Below are positions 29,460 to 38,532 of a stretch of 64,000 nucleotides of DNA, piece by piece. Position 1 is the first letter of the stretch; every line of letters begins with the position of its first letter. The position numbers and the translations under genes are program-made. The notes under the pieces were generated by a model. That model did not search any database, was not told the DNA's origin, and saw only the letters and a program-made list of their open reading frames with translations. The stretch comes from JAJVID01 sp035714085 (lineage in GTDB: Bacteria > Acidobacteriota > Blastocatellia > RBC074): contig DASTMP010000227.1 in assembly GCA_035714085.1 (NCBI GenBank), forward strand, positions 29,767 through 93,766, given 5' to 3'.

Positions 29460-30257
29460 GTGATGACCGGCGTTCAAACTCAACCGGTGGGAAGTCTTCT
29501 GCGCAAATGGCGCGAGCGGCGGCGATTGAGCCAACTCGACCTTGCCTGTGAGGCCGAAATCTCGACCAGGCATTTGAGCTTCCTCGAAACTGGCCGTTCG
29601 CTGCCGAGCCGCGAAATGGTGTTGCGGCTTGCCGATCAACTCGACGTGCCTTTACGAGAGCGCAACGCCCTGTTGATCGCCGCCGGGTATGCGCCGGCCT
29701 TTCCCGAAAGGCCGCTCGATGATCCGGCGCTTCAGTCCGCGCGCAAGGCCGTTGACCTAGTGCTCGCGGGGCATGAGCCATATCCGGCGCTCGCAATCGA
29801 CCGCCATTGGACGCTCATCGCGTCCAACAACGCGGTCTCGCCGTTACTGGCCGGAGTCGATCCGTCCTTGCTGCGTCCCCCCGTCAACGCGCTTCGGCTC
29901 AGCCTGCATCCGGCGGGGTTGTCGTCGCGGATCGCCAATCTCTCGCAGTGGCGTTCGCATCTGCTCTCTCGACTGCGCCGCCAGATCGAAGTGAACGCCG
30001 ATCCGGTTCTCGAAGAATTGCTGGACGAGCTCTCTGGTTATCCTGCGCCCGGCGAGGTCGCAGGCGACAACGAAGAATACTCCGGCGTGGTTGTGCCCTT
30101 CCGGCTCGCCACAGAGCAAGGCGTTCTCTCGTTCATCAGTACGACTACGATTTTCGGAACCCCTGTCGACATCACTTTGTCGGAGCTTGCGGTCGAATCA
30201 TTTTTTCCCGCCGACGCCGCGACGGCATACACTTTGCACAGCCTTTTGGAAAGATAA
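29460..30257 (+). CDS. XRE-family regulator with MmyB-like ligand-binding domain
   Basis: A 265-aa product; start GTG 29460 or ATG 29463. Helix-turn-helix at about 18-70 (RRRLSQLDLACEAEISTRHLSFLETGRSLPS), followed by the MmyB ligand-binding domain at about 95-262 (YPALAIDRHWTLIASNNAVSPLL and TPVDITLSELAVESFFPADAAT). The family usually represses a divergent small enzyme gene and senses fatty acid-like ligands; here the neighbour is the SnoaL-like gene. A perfect terminator-like hairpin lies 55 nt downstream. Confidence 0.9.
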   Translation: MMTGVQTQPVGSLLRKWRERRRLSQLDLACEAEISTRHLSFLETGRSLPSREMVLRLADQLDVPLRERNALLIAAGYAPAFPERPLDDPALQSARKAVDLVLAGHEPYPALAIDRHWTLIASNNAVSPLLAGVDPSLLRPPVNALRLSLHPAGLSSRIANLSQWRSHLLSRLRRQIEVNADPVLEELLDELSGYPAPGEVAGDNEEYSGVVVPFRLATEQGVLSFISTTTIFGTPVDITLSELAVESFFPADAATAYTLHSLLER

Positions 30258-30312
30258 TTGGCGTCTTGACGGTTTACCGGACCTTCTGGACAAGTGGATC
30301 AGCGAGGCGTAC

Positions 30313-30370
30313 ATCTGTCCGCAAATCGAGACTTCGCTCGAAGTCTCGATTTGCGGACAGATTTTCCTGT
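30313..30370 (+). terminator. Perfect 24-bp hairpin after the XRE regulator gene
   Basis: Arms 30313-30336 and 30339-30362 are fully complementary (core CGCAAATCGAGACTTCG), leaving only two unpaired centre bases, followed by TTTTCC. Stem length is far beyond a usual terminator. The remaining 270 nt before ADOP6 shows no gene. Confidence 0.65.
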
Positions 30371-30632
30371 CTCACATCTTCCTGTCTACTTTTCTTTCCT
30401 CAATTACAACAGCCACCCCGCCAATTCCGCTTCTGGGAAAACGCAATCCCACTTACGAACATTCTTTAATCAGGCATTGTGTCTGTGGAGGTTCGGCACA
30501 CAAAGAAACAAAGCACTTAGCCGCATTACAAATGTGGCGCGAATTTTGTTTATCTGAATTGGATGCAAATGATCATCCGCCGGCTCGGCGGCATTAATAG
30601 TCGATCTTTGTTTTGAATTAGGAGGAAGGGCA

Positions 30633-33080
30633 ATGCGAACATTCTGGCAAGACTTGCGCCACGGCGCGCGGTTGTTACTCAACCAGCCTGGGTTCACGTT
30701 GATCGCCGTGATCACGCTCGGACTGGGCATCGGGGCAGTCACGGCAATCTTCAGTGTGGTTGACGCCGTATTGTTGCGCCCACTGCCGTATAAAGAGCCG
30801 GAGCGAATCGCGCTTATCGAGCAGAACATGCCGAAGCTGGATTTGTATTACGGCGGCGTCTCCGCCCCGGAGTTGCTCGATTACATCGCCGGCAATGAGA
30901 CCTTCGCCGAGATGGCCGGCTACGGGATCATCAATCTGAACCTGACCGGCGAGCGCGATCCGCGGCGCATTGAAGTCGCGCGCGTTTCGCCCAGCCTTTT
31001 TCCGCTGCTCGGCGTGACGCCATTGTTAGGGCGAGGCTTCACGGCTGAAGAAGACGAAGTCGGGAAGAACCGCGTCGTCGCGCTCAGCGAAGGACTCTGG
31101 CGAAAACATTTCGGCGCCGATCCGAACATTGTCGGGCGGGTGGTGAAGCTCGACGAGGCGCCGTATACGGTGATCGGCGTGATGCCAGCGCGTTTGCGGT
31201 TTCCGCCGACGCGCGACGGTTTTGCCAGCGCCGTCGAATTGTGGACGCCGCTCGCGTTGACCGACGACGAGAAGCAGGCGCGTAGAAGAGATTCCAATTT
31301 CAATCTGATCGGCCGCCTCAAGCCGGGTGTAGGACTTGAGCAGGCGCAAGCCAATATGGCCGCCGTCGCCGCGCGCGTCGAGCGGCAATACCCAGACATC
31401 TATCAGGGCAACACACGTATCGCCGCAACGGCCGTCGGCCTTACGGAGCGGATGACGCAGAAGGTCCGCCTCGTCGTGTTGATGCTCTTCGGCGCGGTCG
31501 CGCTTGTCTTACTGATCGCCTGCGCCAACATCGCCAATCTCCAGCTCGCCCGCGCGGCCGCGAGGCGGAAGGAGATCGCGATTCGCAGCGCGCTCGGCGC
31601 AGTCCCCTGGCGGATCGCGCGGCAGACCTTGACCGAGAGCCTGTTGCTCGCGCTCATCGGCGGCGTGGTCGGGTCGCTGATCGCGGTGTGGGCGCTGGAC
31701 CTGATCGTCAAGTTCGGGCCGGAGAATGTGCCGAGGCTCAGCGAAGTCCGCCTCGATCCGCGCGCGCTCGGTTTCACACTGCTCGTCACATTGTTGACCG
31801 GCGTGTTGTTCGGTCTCGCGCCGGCGCTTCAGGGCGCGCGAGTCAGTCTTACCGAAGCGATCAACGAATCGGGGCGCGCGTCCGACGCGGGAGGGCGTGA
31901 AGGGGCGCGGTTGCGTAATGCGTTGGTGATCCTGGAAACGGCTCTGGCTGTCGTGTTGCTCGTCGGCGCGGGATTGCTCATCAACAGCTTCGTTCGGTTG
32001 TTGCGCACGCCGCCGGGATTCAACCCGGATGGCGTGATTGTCGCGCGCACGACGCTCCCCCAGGCGCGATATCCGGAGGCGGAGCGCGGAAAGACGGTAT
32101 ACAGACGAGCGCTCGAACGCATCGCGGTGTTGCCCGGCGTGCAACAAGTGAGCGTCGCTTCGTATCTGCCGCTGGCTAGCGAGTGGCAGATCGGCGTCCG
32201 TATCGAAGGCGGCGGAGAGAGCGAGTATTACATGACCTATGGCTCCTGGGTGAGCAACGACTTTTTCCGCTCTATGGGGATTCCGTTGAAGAAGGGGCGC
32301 GTGTTCACCGACCAGGACCGCGCCGACACGACGCCGGTCGTGGCGGTCAACGAGGCGATGGCGCGCCGCTTCTGGCCCGGGCAGGACGCGGTCGGGAAAC
32401 GCATCCGCTGGGGCGGGTGGAACCCGCCTGGAGGCTGGTTGACGATCGCTGGAGTAGTCGCCGACGTGAAGTTCTCGTCGCTCGAAGCCGAAAGCCCGCC
32501 GACCGTTTATATGCCGGTCTTTCAAATTCCTCGCATCCGCCGCGACGCCGTTTTCATCGCGCGCACGACCGCCGATCCGGCCAGCCTGGCCGCCGCGATG
32601 CGCCGCGAGATCGCCGCCGTTGACGCCGACCTGCCTGTCTACGACGTTCGGACGATGAATCAAGTGATCGCCGAATCGGTCGCGCAAAGAAGATTTACGA
32701 TGGAGTTGCTGGCGATCTTCGCCGCTGCCGCGCTCGGCTTGGCGGCCCTCGGCCTTTACGGCGTGCTGTCATACGCCGTGACGCAGCGGACGCGCGAGAT
32801 CGGTATCCGTATGGCCTTAGGCGGTCGCCGTCAGGACGCGCTCAGGCTGGTCGTTGGGCAGGGGATGAAAATGGCGATGATCGGCGCTCTCGCCGGCTTA
32901 ATCGCGTCGCTCGGTCTGACGAGGTTGATGAAGGGACTGCTCTTCGGCGTGAGCGCGAGCGATCCGCTTACTTTCATCGCGGTGACGTTGTTATTGACGC
33001 TGGTCGCGTTCGTGGCTTGTTGGATTCCGGCGAAAAGGGCGACGAAGGTTGATCCGATGGTGGCGCTCCGCTGCGAATAG
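30633..33080 (+). CDS. ADOP6: orphan permease, 815 aa
   Basis: First of four tandem copies. FWQDLRHGARLLLNQPGF at the start, with AGGAGGAAGG upstream of ATG. Helix 1 carries GIGAVTAIF (Val for Asn). FtsX core 1: LLIACANIANLQLARAAARRKEIAIRSALGAVPWRIARQTLTES. Second half begins RLRNALVILETALAVVLLVGAG. FtsX core 2: RTREIGIRMALGGRRQDALRL and LLFGVSASDPLTF. Ends IPAKRATKVDPMVALRCE with TAG in element F. Long GC-rich antisense frames over this gene (for example 31509-32687) are codon-bias shadows. Confidence 0.92.
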   Translation: MRTFWQDLRHGARLLLNQPGFTLIAVITLGLGIGAVTAIFSVVDAVLLRPLPYKEPERIALIEQNMPKLDLYYGGVSAPELLDYIAGNETFAEMAGYGIINLNLTGERDPRRIEVARVSPSLFPLLGVTPLLGRGFTAEEDEVGKNRVVALSEGLWRKHFGADPNIVGRVVKLDEAPYTVIGVMPARLRFPPTRDGFASAVELWTPLALTDDEKQARRRDSNFNLIGRLKPGVGLEQAQANMAAVAARVERQYPDIYQGNTRIAATAVGLTERMTQKVRLVVLMLFGAVALVLLIACANIANLQLARAAARRKEIAIRSALGAVPWRIARQTLTESLLLALIGGVVGSLIAVWALDLIVKFGPENVPRLSEVRLDPRALGFTLLVTLLTGVLFGLAPALQGARVSLTEAINESGRASDAGGREGARLRNALVILETALAVVLLVGAGLLINSFVRLLRTPPGFNPDGVIVARTTLPQARYPEAERGKTVYRRALERIAVLPGVQQVSVASYLPLASEWQIGVRIEGGGESEYYMTYGSWVSNDFFRSMGIPLKKGRVFTDQDRADTTPVVAVNEAMARRFWPGQDAVGKRIRWGGWNPPGGWLTIAGVVADVKFSSLEAESPPTVYMPVFQIPRIRRDAVFIARTTADPASLAAAMRREIAAVDADLPVYDVRTMNQVIAESVAQRRFTMELLAIFAAAALGLAALGLYGVLSYAVTQRTREIGIRMALGGRRQDALRLVVGQGMKMAMIGALAGLIASLGLTRLMKGLLFGVSASDPLTFIAVTLLLTLVAFVACWIPAKRATKVDPMVALRCE

Positions 33081-33165
33081 GTTTCAGGTTTCAGGTGTCA
33101 GGTTTCAGATTTTCAGATAAGGAATGACGCCGCAGACTCTATCCTGACACCTGACACCTGAAACC
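33080..33165 (+). repeat. CAGG-heptad stem-loop element F (ADOP6/ADOP7 junction)
   Basis: Left arm of about five heptads begins with stop-codon heptad TAGGTTT; right arm has three complementary units. The core matches element B (44/46), and element A in reverse orientation. Confidence 0.88.
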
Positions 33166-33181
33166 TTCTTCAGGAGGAATT

Positions 33182-35677
33182 ATGCGAACATTCTGGCGAG
33201 ACCTGCGCTACGGCGCGCGAATGTTGTTGAAGAAACCCGGCTTCGCCTTGATTGCTGTTTTGACGCTAGCGCTTGGCGTTGGCGCGAACACGGCGATCTT
33301 CCAATTGCTGAACGCGGTGCGGTTGCGCTCGCTGCCTGTACGGAACCCGGAGGAGCTCGCCGAGGTGCGGATTGCGTCGCCGCGCGGGCGTTCGGGGGAT
33401 TTCAATGGGCGGCGCCCGGAACTGACCAATCCGCTCTGGGAGCTGCTTCAGGAAAGGCAGCGGGCGTTTGACGGCCTCTTTGCTTGGAGCGCCGCGACCT
33501 TCGACCTGGCCCCGCGCGGAGAGCAACGCTTTACAGAAGACGGGTTGTGGGTGAGTGGAGATTTCTTCAATGCGCTCGGAGTAAGGTCCGCGCTGGGGCG
33601 CGTCTTCACGCGCGCCGATGATCAGCGCGGCTGTGGTTCGCCCGGCGCGGTCATCAGCTACGCGTTCTGGCAGCGCGCATACGGCGGCGACCCGGCAATC
33701 GTCGGGCGGAAGATCACTCTCGACGGCCATCCGGTCCAGGTCATCGGCGTCACGGAGGCCGGCTTTTTCGGCGTCGAAGTGGGGCGCGGCTTTGACGTGG
33801 CCGCGCCGATTTGCGCCCAAGCCGCCATCAAGAGCGAAGATAACAGGATTGACCACCGCGCGTCCTGGTGGCTTGGGGCGATGGGTCGGCTCAAACCGGG
33901 CTGGACGCTTCAACAAGCCACCGCTCACCTGAATTCGATCTCCCCCGGTATGTTTAGAGATACCGTGCATCCGGGTTACACGGCGGAGACGGCGGCGAAG
34001 TATCGCGCCTTAAAGCTGGAAGCGCAGGACGCCAGTTCCGGCGTCTCTTCATTGCGGGGGCGTTATAACGATCCGCTCACGTTGCTGTTGGCGATCGCCG
34101 GGCTGGTATTGCTGATCGCCTGCGCCAACCTGGCGAACCTGATGCTGGCGCGGGCGAGCGCGCGCGAACGCGAGATCGTCGTGCGGTTGGCGCTGGGCGC
34201 CTCGCGCGCGCGGCTGGTCCGGCAATTGATGACTGAAAGCTTTTTGCTGGCCGCGGTGGGCGCGGGTGTAGGCGCCTGGATGGCTGGAAACCTGAGCCAT
34301 TACGTCGTTTCGCTGATCAGCACGGAAGCGACGCCGCTCTTCGTGGCCTTGGACATGGATTGGCGCGTCTTCGGCTTTACAGCGGGCGTCGCGGTTTTGA
34401 CCTGTGTGTTGTTCGGCTTGGCGCCGGCGCTGCGGGCGATACGGGTCGCGCCGGCTGAGGTGATGAAATCGGTCGGGCGCGGGTTGACTACGAGCCGCGA
34501 GGGTTTCAGCTTGCGGCGCGCGCTGGTCGTCTCGCAGATCGCGCTCTCGGTCGTGCTGCTGATCGGCGCGCTGCTCTTCACGCGTAGCCTGTTCAAACTG
34601 ATGACGCTGGACGCGGGCTTCGCGCAAGACGGCGTCCTGGAAGTTGATCTGAACCTGACTCAACTCGATTTGCCGGTCGAGCGTCGCTATGCGTTCAAGC
34701 GGGAACTGCTCGGCCGGGCGCGGGCGATGCCAGGCGTTGAAGCGGCGGCCTCGGTCGGTATCGTTCCGTTGGATGATTGGTGGAACGAAGATATCTTGGT
34801 GGACAGTAACAGAGGCGTGGAGAGGCGCCAGGCGAACTTCAACCGGGTCAGCTCTGATTACTTCAGGACGTTGAGCATTCCCTTGTTGGCGGGCCGTGAT
34901 TTCGGCGACGGCGATACTGGCGCCGCGCCGAAGGTCGCAATCGTGAACGAATCCTTCGCGCGCAGCTTCCTGGACGGCGCGAATCCGCTGGGCAGAACCT
35001 TCCGCATCGAAGTCGGCCCAGGCGCTCCGGATCACATCTACCAGATTGTCGCCCTGGTGAAAGACACGAAATACATCAATCTGCGCGAGAATTTCGGGCC
35101 GATTGTTTATCTGGCTGCGTCTCAGGAAGAGAAGCCCGGTTCGTCTGATCAAATTCTGCTTCGATCCAATCTGCCTGTCATGAGCTTGATAACAGAGGCG
35201 CGGCAAGCGCTCGGCGCGGCCAATCCCGGAATCGCATTCCATTTCCGCGTCTTCAAAACTCAAATTCGGGAGTCGCTCGCGCGGGAACGTTTGATGGCCA
35301 CGCTCTCCGGGTTTTTCGGCGCGCTCGCCGCGCTGCTCGCCAGCATAGGCTTGTACGGCGTGCTCTCCTACGCGGTAGCGCAACGCACGCAGGAGATCGG
35401 CGTCCGCCTGGCGCTCGGCGCTGACCGCGGCCGGATCGTGAAAATGATTATGCGCGAGGCCACGATGTTGCTGGCCATCGGTCTGGCGGTCGGAATAGCG
35501 CTGGCGCTGGCGGCGGCGAAAACAGCGAGCGCGTTGCTCTATGGATTGCGGCCGCACGACCCGGCGACATACCTGCTGGCCGTGACGTTCCTGGCGGCGG
35601 TCGCTGCGGCGGCGAGTTATTTGCCGGCGCGACGCGCATCGCGCGTTGATCCGATGGTCGCGCTCAAATGCGAGTAG
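33182..35677 (+). CDS. ADOP7: orphan permease, 831 aa
   Basis: Complete copy with FWRDLRYGARMLLKKPGF and AGGAGGAATT upstream. Helix 1: GVGANTAIF followed by QLLNAVRLRSLPVRNPEEL. FtsX core 1: LLIACANLANLMLARASAREREIVVRLALGASRARLVRQLMTES. Second half starts SLRRALVVSQIALSVVLLIGALLF. FtsX core 2: RTQEIGVRLALGADRGRIVKM, then LLYGLRPHDPATY. Ends LPARRASRVDPMVALKCE (Lys for the usual Arg) with TAG in element G. Like ADOP4 and ADOP10 it belongs to a subgroup with LLYxL/IFGLRPxDP and V-R-N/K spacing in the first domain. Confidence 0.92.
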   Translation: MRTFWRDLRYGARMLLKKPGFALIAVLTLALGVGANTAIFQLLNAVRLRSLPVRNPEELAEVRIASPRGRSGDFNGRRPELTNPLWELLQERQRAFDGLFAWSAATFDLAPRGEQRFTEDGLWVSGDFFNALGVRSALGRVFTRADDQRGCGSPGAVISYAFWQRAYGGDPAIVGRKITLDGHPVQVIGVTEAGFFGVEVGRGFDVAAPICAQAAIKSEDNRIDHRASWWLGAMGRLKPGWTLQQATAHLNSISPGMFRDTVHPGYTAETAAKYRALKLEAQDASSGVSSLRGRYNDPLTLLLAIAGLVLLIACANLANLMLARASAREREIVVRLALGASRARLVRQLMTESFLLAAVGAGVGAWMAGNLSHYVVSLISTEATPLFVALDMDWRVFGFTAGVAVLTCVLFGLAPALRAIRVAPAEVMKSVGRGLTTSREGFSLRRALVVSQIALSVVLLIGALLFTRSLFKLMTLDAGFAQDGVLEVDLNLTQLDLPVERRYAFKRELLGRARAMPGVEAAASVGIVPLDDWWNEDILVDSNRGVERRQANFNRVSSDYFRTLSIPLLAGRDFGDGDTGAAPKVAIVNESFARSFLDGANPLGRTFRIEVGPGAPDHIYQIVALVKDTKYINLRENFGPIVYLAASQEEKPGSSDQILLRSNLPVMSLITEARQALGAANPGIAFHFRVFKTQIRESLARERLMATLSGFFGALAALLASIGLYGVLSYAVAQRTQEIGVRLALGADRGRIVKMIMREATMLLAIGLAVGIALALAAAKTASALLYGLRPHDPATYLLAVTFLAAVAAAASYLPARRASRVDPMVALKCE

Positions 35678-35768
35678 GTGTCAGGTGTCAGGTTCCAGGT
35701 GTCAGTAAACGAATGACTTCGCAGATTCCTGTCTGAAACCTGAAACCTGGAACCTGGAACCTGACGCC
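35677..35768 (+). repeat. CAGG-heptad stem-loop element G (ADOP7/ADOP8 junction)
   Basis: Begins in the TAG stop (TAGGTGT). Core 35701-35735 shared with element D (33/35). Right arm of five complementary heptads ends eight bases before TGGAGGAATT. Confidence 0.88.
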
Positions 35769-35784
35769 TTCTTTTGGAGGAATT

Positions 35785-38391
35785 ATGCAAACACTCTGGC
35801 AAGACCTGCGCTTCGGCGCGCGAATGTTACTCAAGCAAAAAGGCGTCACGGCGATTGCCATATTGTCGCTGGCGCTGGGGATCGGCGCGAATACGGCGCT
35901 GTTCAGCGTTGTAGATGCGATGTTGCTGAAGCGGTTGCCGGTCAAAGAACCGCAGCGGCTGGCGCTGTTTCAAATCTACTACACCGGGGGCAAATTTAGT
36001 CTGGGCTCGCAATACGGTCTTGACAGCGTTGACCCGGTGACCGGGCAAACGCGGATAACTTCGTTTACGCTGGTCAGCTTTCAAAGGATGCGCGAACAAC
36101 AGGGGGCGCTGTCTCATCTCTTCGCGTTCTGCGATATCCGCCTGAACGTGGTGGCCGGCGGGCAAGCCGATGTCGCCAACGGGCAGGTCGCTTCGGGCAA
36201 TTACTATGCGGGCCTGGGCGTACAGCCGCTGCTGGGGCGTCTGCTGACGGATGAGGATGACAAGCCTAACGCTACGCCCGTTGCGGTGTTGAGTTATCGG
36301 TATTGGCAAAAACGTTTTGGCGCCGACGCGGGAATCGTTGGCAAGCAAATCAATCTGAACAACATCGCATTCACAGTGATCGGCGTCACGCCGCAGGGCT
36401 TTGACGGCGCGGGGCAAATCGGCGACACGCGCGACATTACGATTCCGCTGGCGCTGGAACCGCAGCTCAATGCCGACCAAAAACGCTCGATGCTCCATCG
36501 CCCGGATCTGTGGTGGTTGATTCTGATGGGGCGGCTGAAACCAGGCGCGACACTTGCGGAGGCGCAGGGGCGCCTCGAAACCGTCTTTCGCCGATCCGTC
36601 GACGAACACCTCGCTGCGCGCAACGCGCTATCCCTCGCCACGGGCGGCAAGGCGCTCGGCCCGCTCGACCCAAAAGACTATCCGCGCCTCGCGCTTGCTT
36701 CCGGCGCGCAGGGTGAGATGAATTCGCGCGAGTTTTACGCGCCGTCGTTATATTTGCTGCTCGGCGTCGTCGGGATGGTGTTGCTGATTGCCTGCGCCAA
36801 CGTGGCCAATCTGTTGCTCTCGCGCGCTTCCTCACGGCAAAAAGAAATCGGCGTGCGATTGGCGCTCGGCGCAAGTCGCGGACGGTTGACGCGGCAATTG
36901 CTGACCGAGAGCGTCTTGCTCGCGGTGGTGGGCGGCGCGTTGGGTTTAGTGTTTGCGATGTGGATCAAAGATGGCTTGCTGGCGGTTGGCGATTGGGGCG
37001 GGCCGAACCTGCGCGGGTTTGAAGCGAAACTGGATGGGCGCGTGTTGGGTTTCACGATGGGTCTGTCGTTATTGACTGGTCTGGTATTCGGTCTGGTTCC
37101 GGCTTGGCGCGCAACAAAGGTGGATTTGACGCCGGCGTTGAAAGACAGCGGGCGAGGTTCGAGCGCCGCCTCACGGTCGCTGTTCGGTCGCGGCCTGGTC
37201 GTGATGCAGATCGCGTTGTCGTTGGTGTTATTGATAGGCGCGGGTTTGTTCGTGCGCACGCTCGTGAATTTACAGCGCGCTGATCCGGGCTTCAATCCGA
37301 AAAACCTGCTGTTGTTCAAGGTATCGCCGCTGCTGAACGGCTACCAGGGTGAACGGCTCGCGCAGCTTTATGATCGAATGACGGAACGGCTGGGAGCCTT
37401 GCCCGGCGCGCCGAAGGTGACCTTCTCCAGCCTGACTATGCTAGAAGGGACCAGGTGGAGAAGCAGCGTTTATTTACGTGACGCGTTCAACGCCCCGCCA
37501 GATGCGAATGGCCACATCAAGCAGTCCGGAGTTACCTACTACTTGCGCACAGGCGAAAACTTTTGGGAGACAATGGAAATTCCGCTGCTGGCCGGGCGCG
37601 CATTCACTAAGCGGGATGACACGCGGGCGCCAAAAGTCGCCGTCGTCAATCAATCCTTCGCCAAGGAGTTTTTCCCCAACGAATCGCCCATCGGCAAACG
37701 CTTCTCTCTCGATGACGATAAGCCGGACGAGTATGAAATCGTCGGCCTCGTCAAGGACGCCAAATACAGACGCCAACGTGATGACGCGCCGCCAACTGCG
37801 TATCTGCCGTGGCGACAAGACCCGCGTGACATGGGTCGCGCTACGGTTGAAATGCGCTTCAAGGGCGATCCGAATGCGACCATCGCCGCGGTGAGACAGG
37901 CGATGCGTGAAGTAGACGAGAAGCTGCCGCTTACCGACATCAAAACGCAGGTCGAACAAGCCGACGAAACTCTGCGTATGGAACGGCTGTTCGCCAGGCT
38001 CGTCACGCTGTTCGGCCTGCTCGCTCAACAACTCGCCTCCATCGGGTTGTTCGGCGCGCTGGCCTATGCCGTGTCGCAACGCACACGCGAAATTGGCGTC
38101 CGCATGGCGCTCGGCGCCGCGCAAACTGACGTGCTGAAAATGGTCATCAGGCAAGGCATGACGCTGGCTGTGATCGGCGTTGCGTTGGGTTTGGGCGGCG
38201 CGTATGCGCTGACCAAGTACCTGGAAAGCTGGATGCAATTCTCGACGATGCTTTACGGCGTCAAGCCGACTGATCCAATGACCTACGGCGTGACGGCGGC
38301 GTTGCTGACGATGGTGGCGCTGATTGCCTGTTACATTCCGGCGCGGCGGGCGACGAAAGTCGATCCGATGGTGGCGCTCCGTTGCGAATAG
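35785..38391 (+). CDS. ADOP8: orphan permease, 868 aa
   Basis: The longest copy. TLWQDLRFGARMLLKQKGV at the start; GGAGGAATT upstream. Helix 1 GIGANTALFSVVDAMLL; enlarged first extracytoplasmic domain (about 60-315). FtsX core 1: LLIACANVANLLLSRASSRQKEIGVRLALGASRGRLTRQLLTES. Second half: GRGLVVMQIALSLVLLIGAGLFVRT. FtsX core 2: RTREIGVRMALGAAQTDVLKM. An insertion follows (LTKYLESWMQFSTMLYGVKPTDPMTY) where other copies have LTRLxxxLLFG. Ends IPARRATKVDPMVALRCE, TAG in element H. Confidence 0.92.
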   Translation: MQTLWQDLRFGARMLLKQKGVTAIAILSLALGIGANTALFSVVDAMLLKRLPVKEPQRLALFQIYYTGGKFSLGSQYGLDSVDPVTGQTRITSFTLVSFQRMREQQGALSHLFAFCDIRLNVVAGGQADVANGQVASGNYYAGLGVQPLLGRLLTDEDDKPNATPVAVLSYRYWQKRFGADAGIVGKQINLNNIAFTVIGVTPQGFDGAGQIGDTRDITIPLALEPQLNADQKRSMLHRPDLWWLILMGRLKPGATLAEAQGRLETVFRRSVDEHLAARNALSLATGGKALGPLDPKDYPRLALASGAQGEMNSREFYAPSLYLLLGVVGMVLLIACANVANLLLSRASSRQKEIGVRLALGASRGRLTRQLLTESVLLAVVGGALGLVFAMWIKDGLLAVGDWGGPNLRGFEAKLDGRVLGFTMGLSLLTGLVFGLVPAWRATKVDLTPALKDSGRGSSAASRSLFGRGLVVMQIALSLVLLIGAGLFVRTLVNLQRADPGFNPKNLLLFKVSPLLNGYQGERLAQLYDRMTERLGALPGAPKVTFSSLTMLEGTRWRSSVYLRDAFNAPPDANGHIKQSGVTYYLRTGENFWETMEIPLLAGRAFTKRDDTRAPKVAVVNQSFAKEFFPNESPIGKRFSLDDDKPDEYEIVGLVKDAKYRRQRDDAPPTAYLPWRQDPRDMGRATVEMRFKGDPNATIAAVRQAMREVDEKLPLTDIKTQVEQADETLRMERLFARLVTLFGLLAQQLASIGLFGALAYAVSQRTREIGVRMALGAAQTDVLKMVIRQGMTLAVIGVALGLGGAYALTKYLESWMQFSTMLYGVKPTDPMTYGVTAALLTMVALIACYIPARRATKVDPMVALRCE

Positions 38392-38518
38392 GTGTCAGGT
38401 GTCAGGTGTCAGGCGCCAGGTTCCGTAAAATAATGCCGCCGAAGATTCCTACCTGGCGCCTCACATCTGACACCTGGTACCTGACACCTGGCGCCTGAAA
38501 CCTGAAACCTGACACCTT
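38391..38518 (-). repeat. CAGG-heptad stem-loop element H (ADOP8/ADOP9 junction)
   Basis: Left arm starts TAGGTGT in the ADOP8 stop; right arm of about seven complementary units runs to 38518. The core, with part of the arms, 38402-38459, is an exact reverse complement of 19751-19808 in element C. Confidence 0.88.
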
Positions 38519-38532
38519 CTCCAGGGGGAATT

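Noticed and set aside
34049..35557. 502-aa minus-strand frame antisense to ADOP7
   Set aside because: Very rich in Arg, Gln and His with no family features; caused by codon bias of the real gene.
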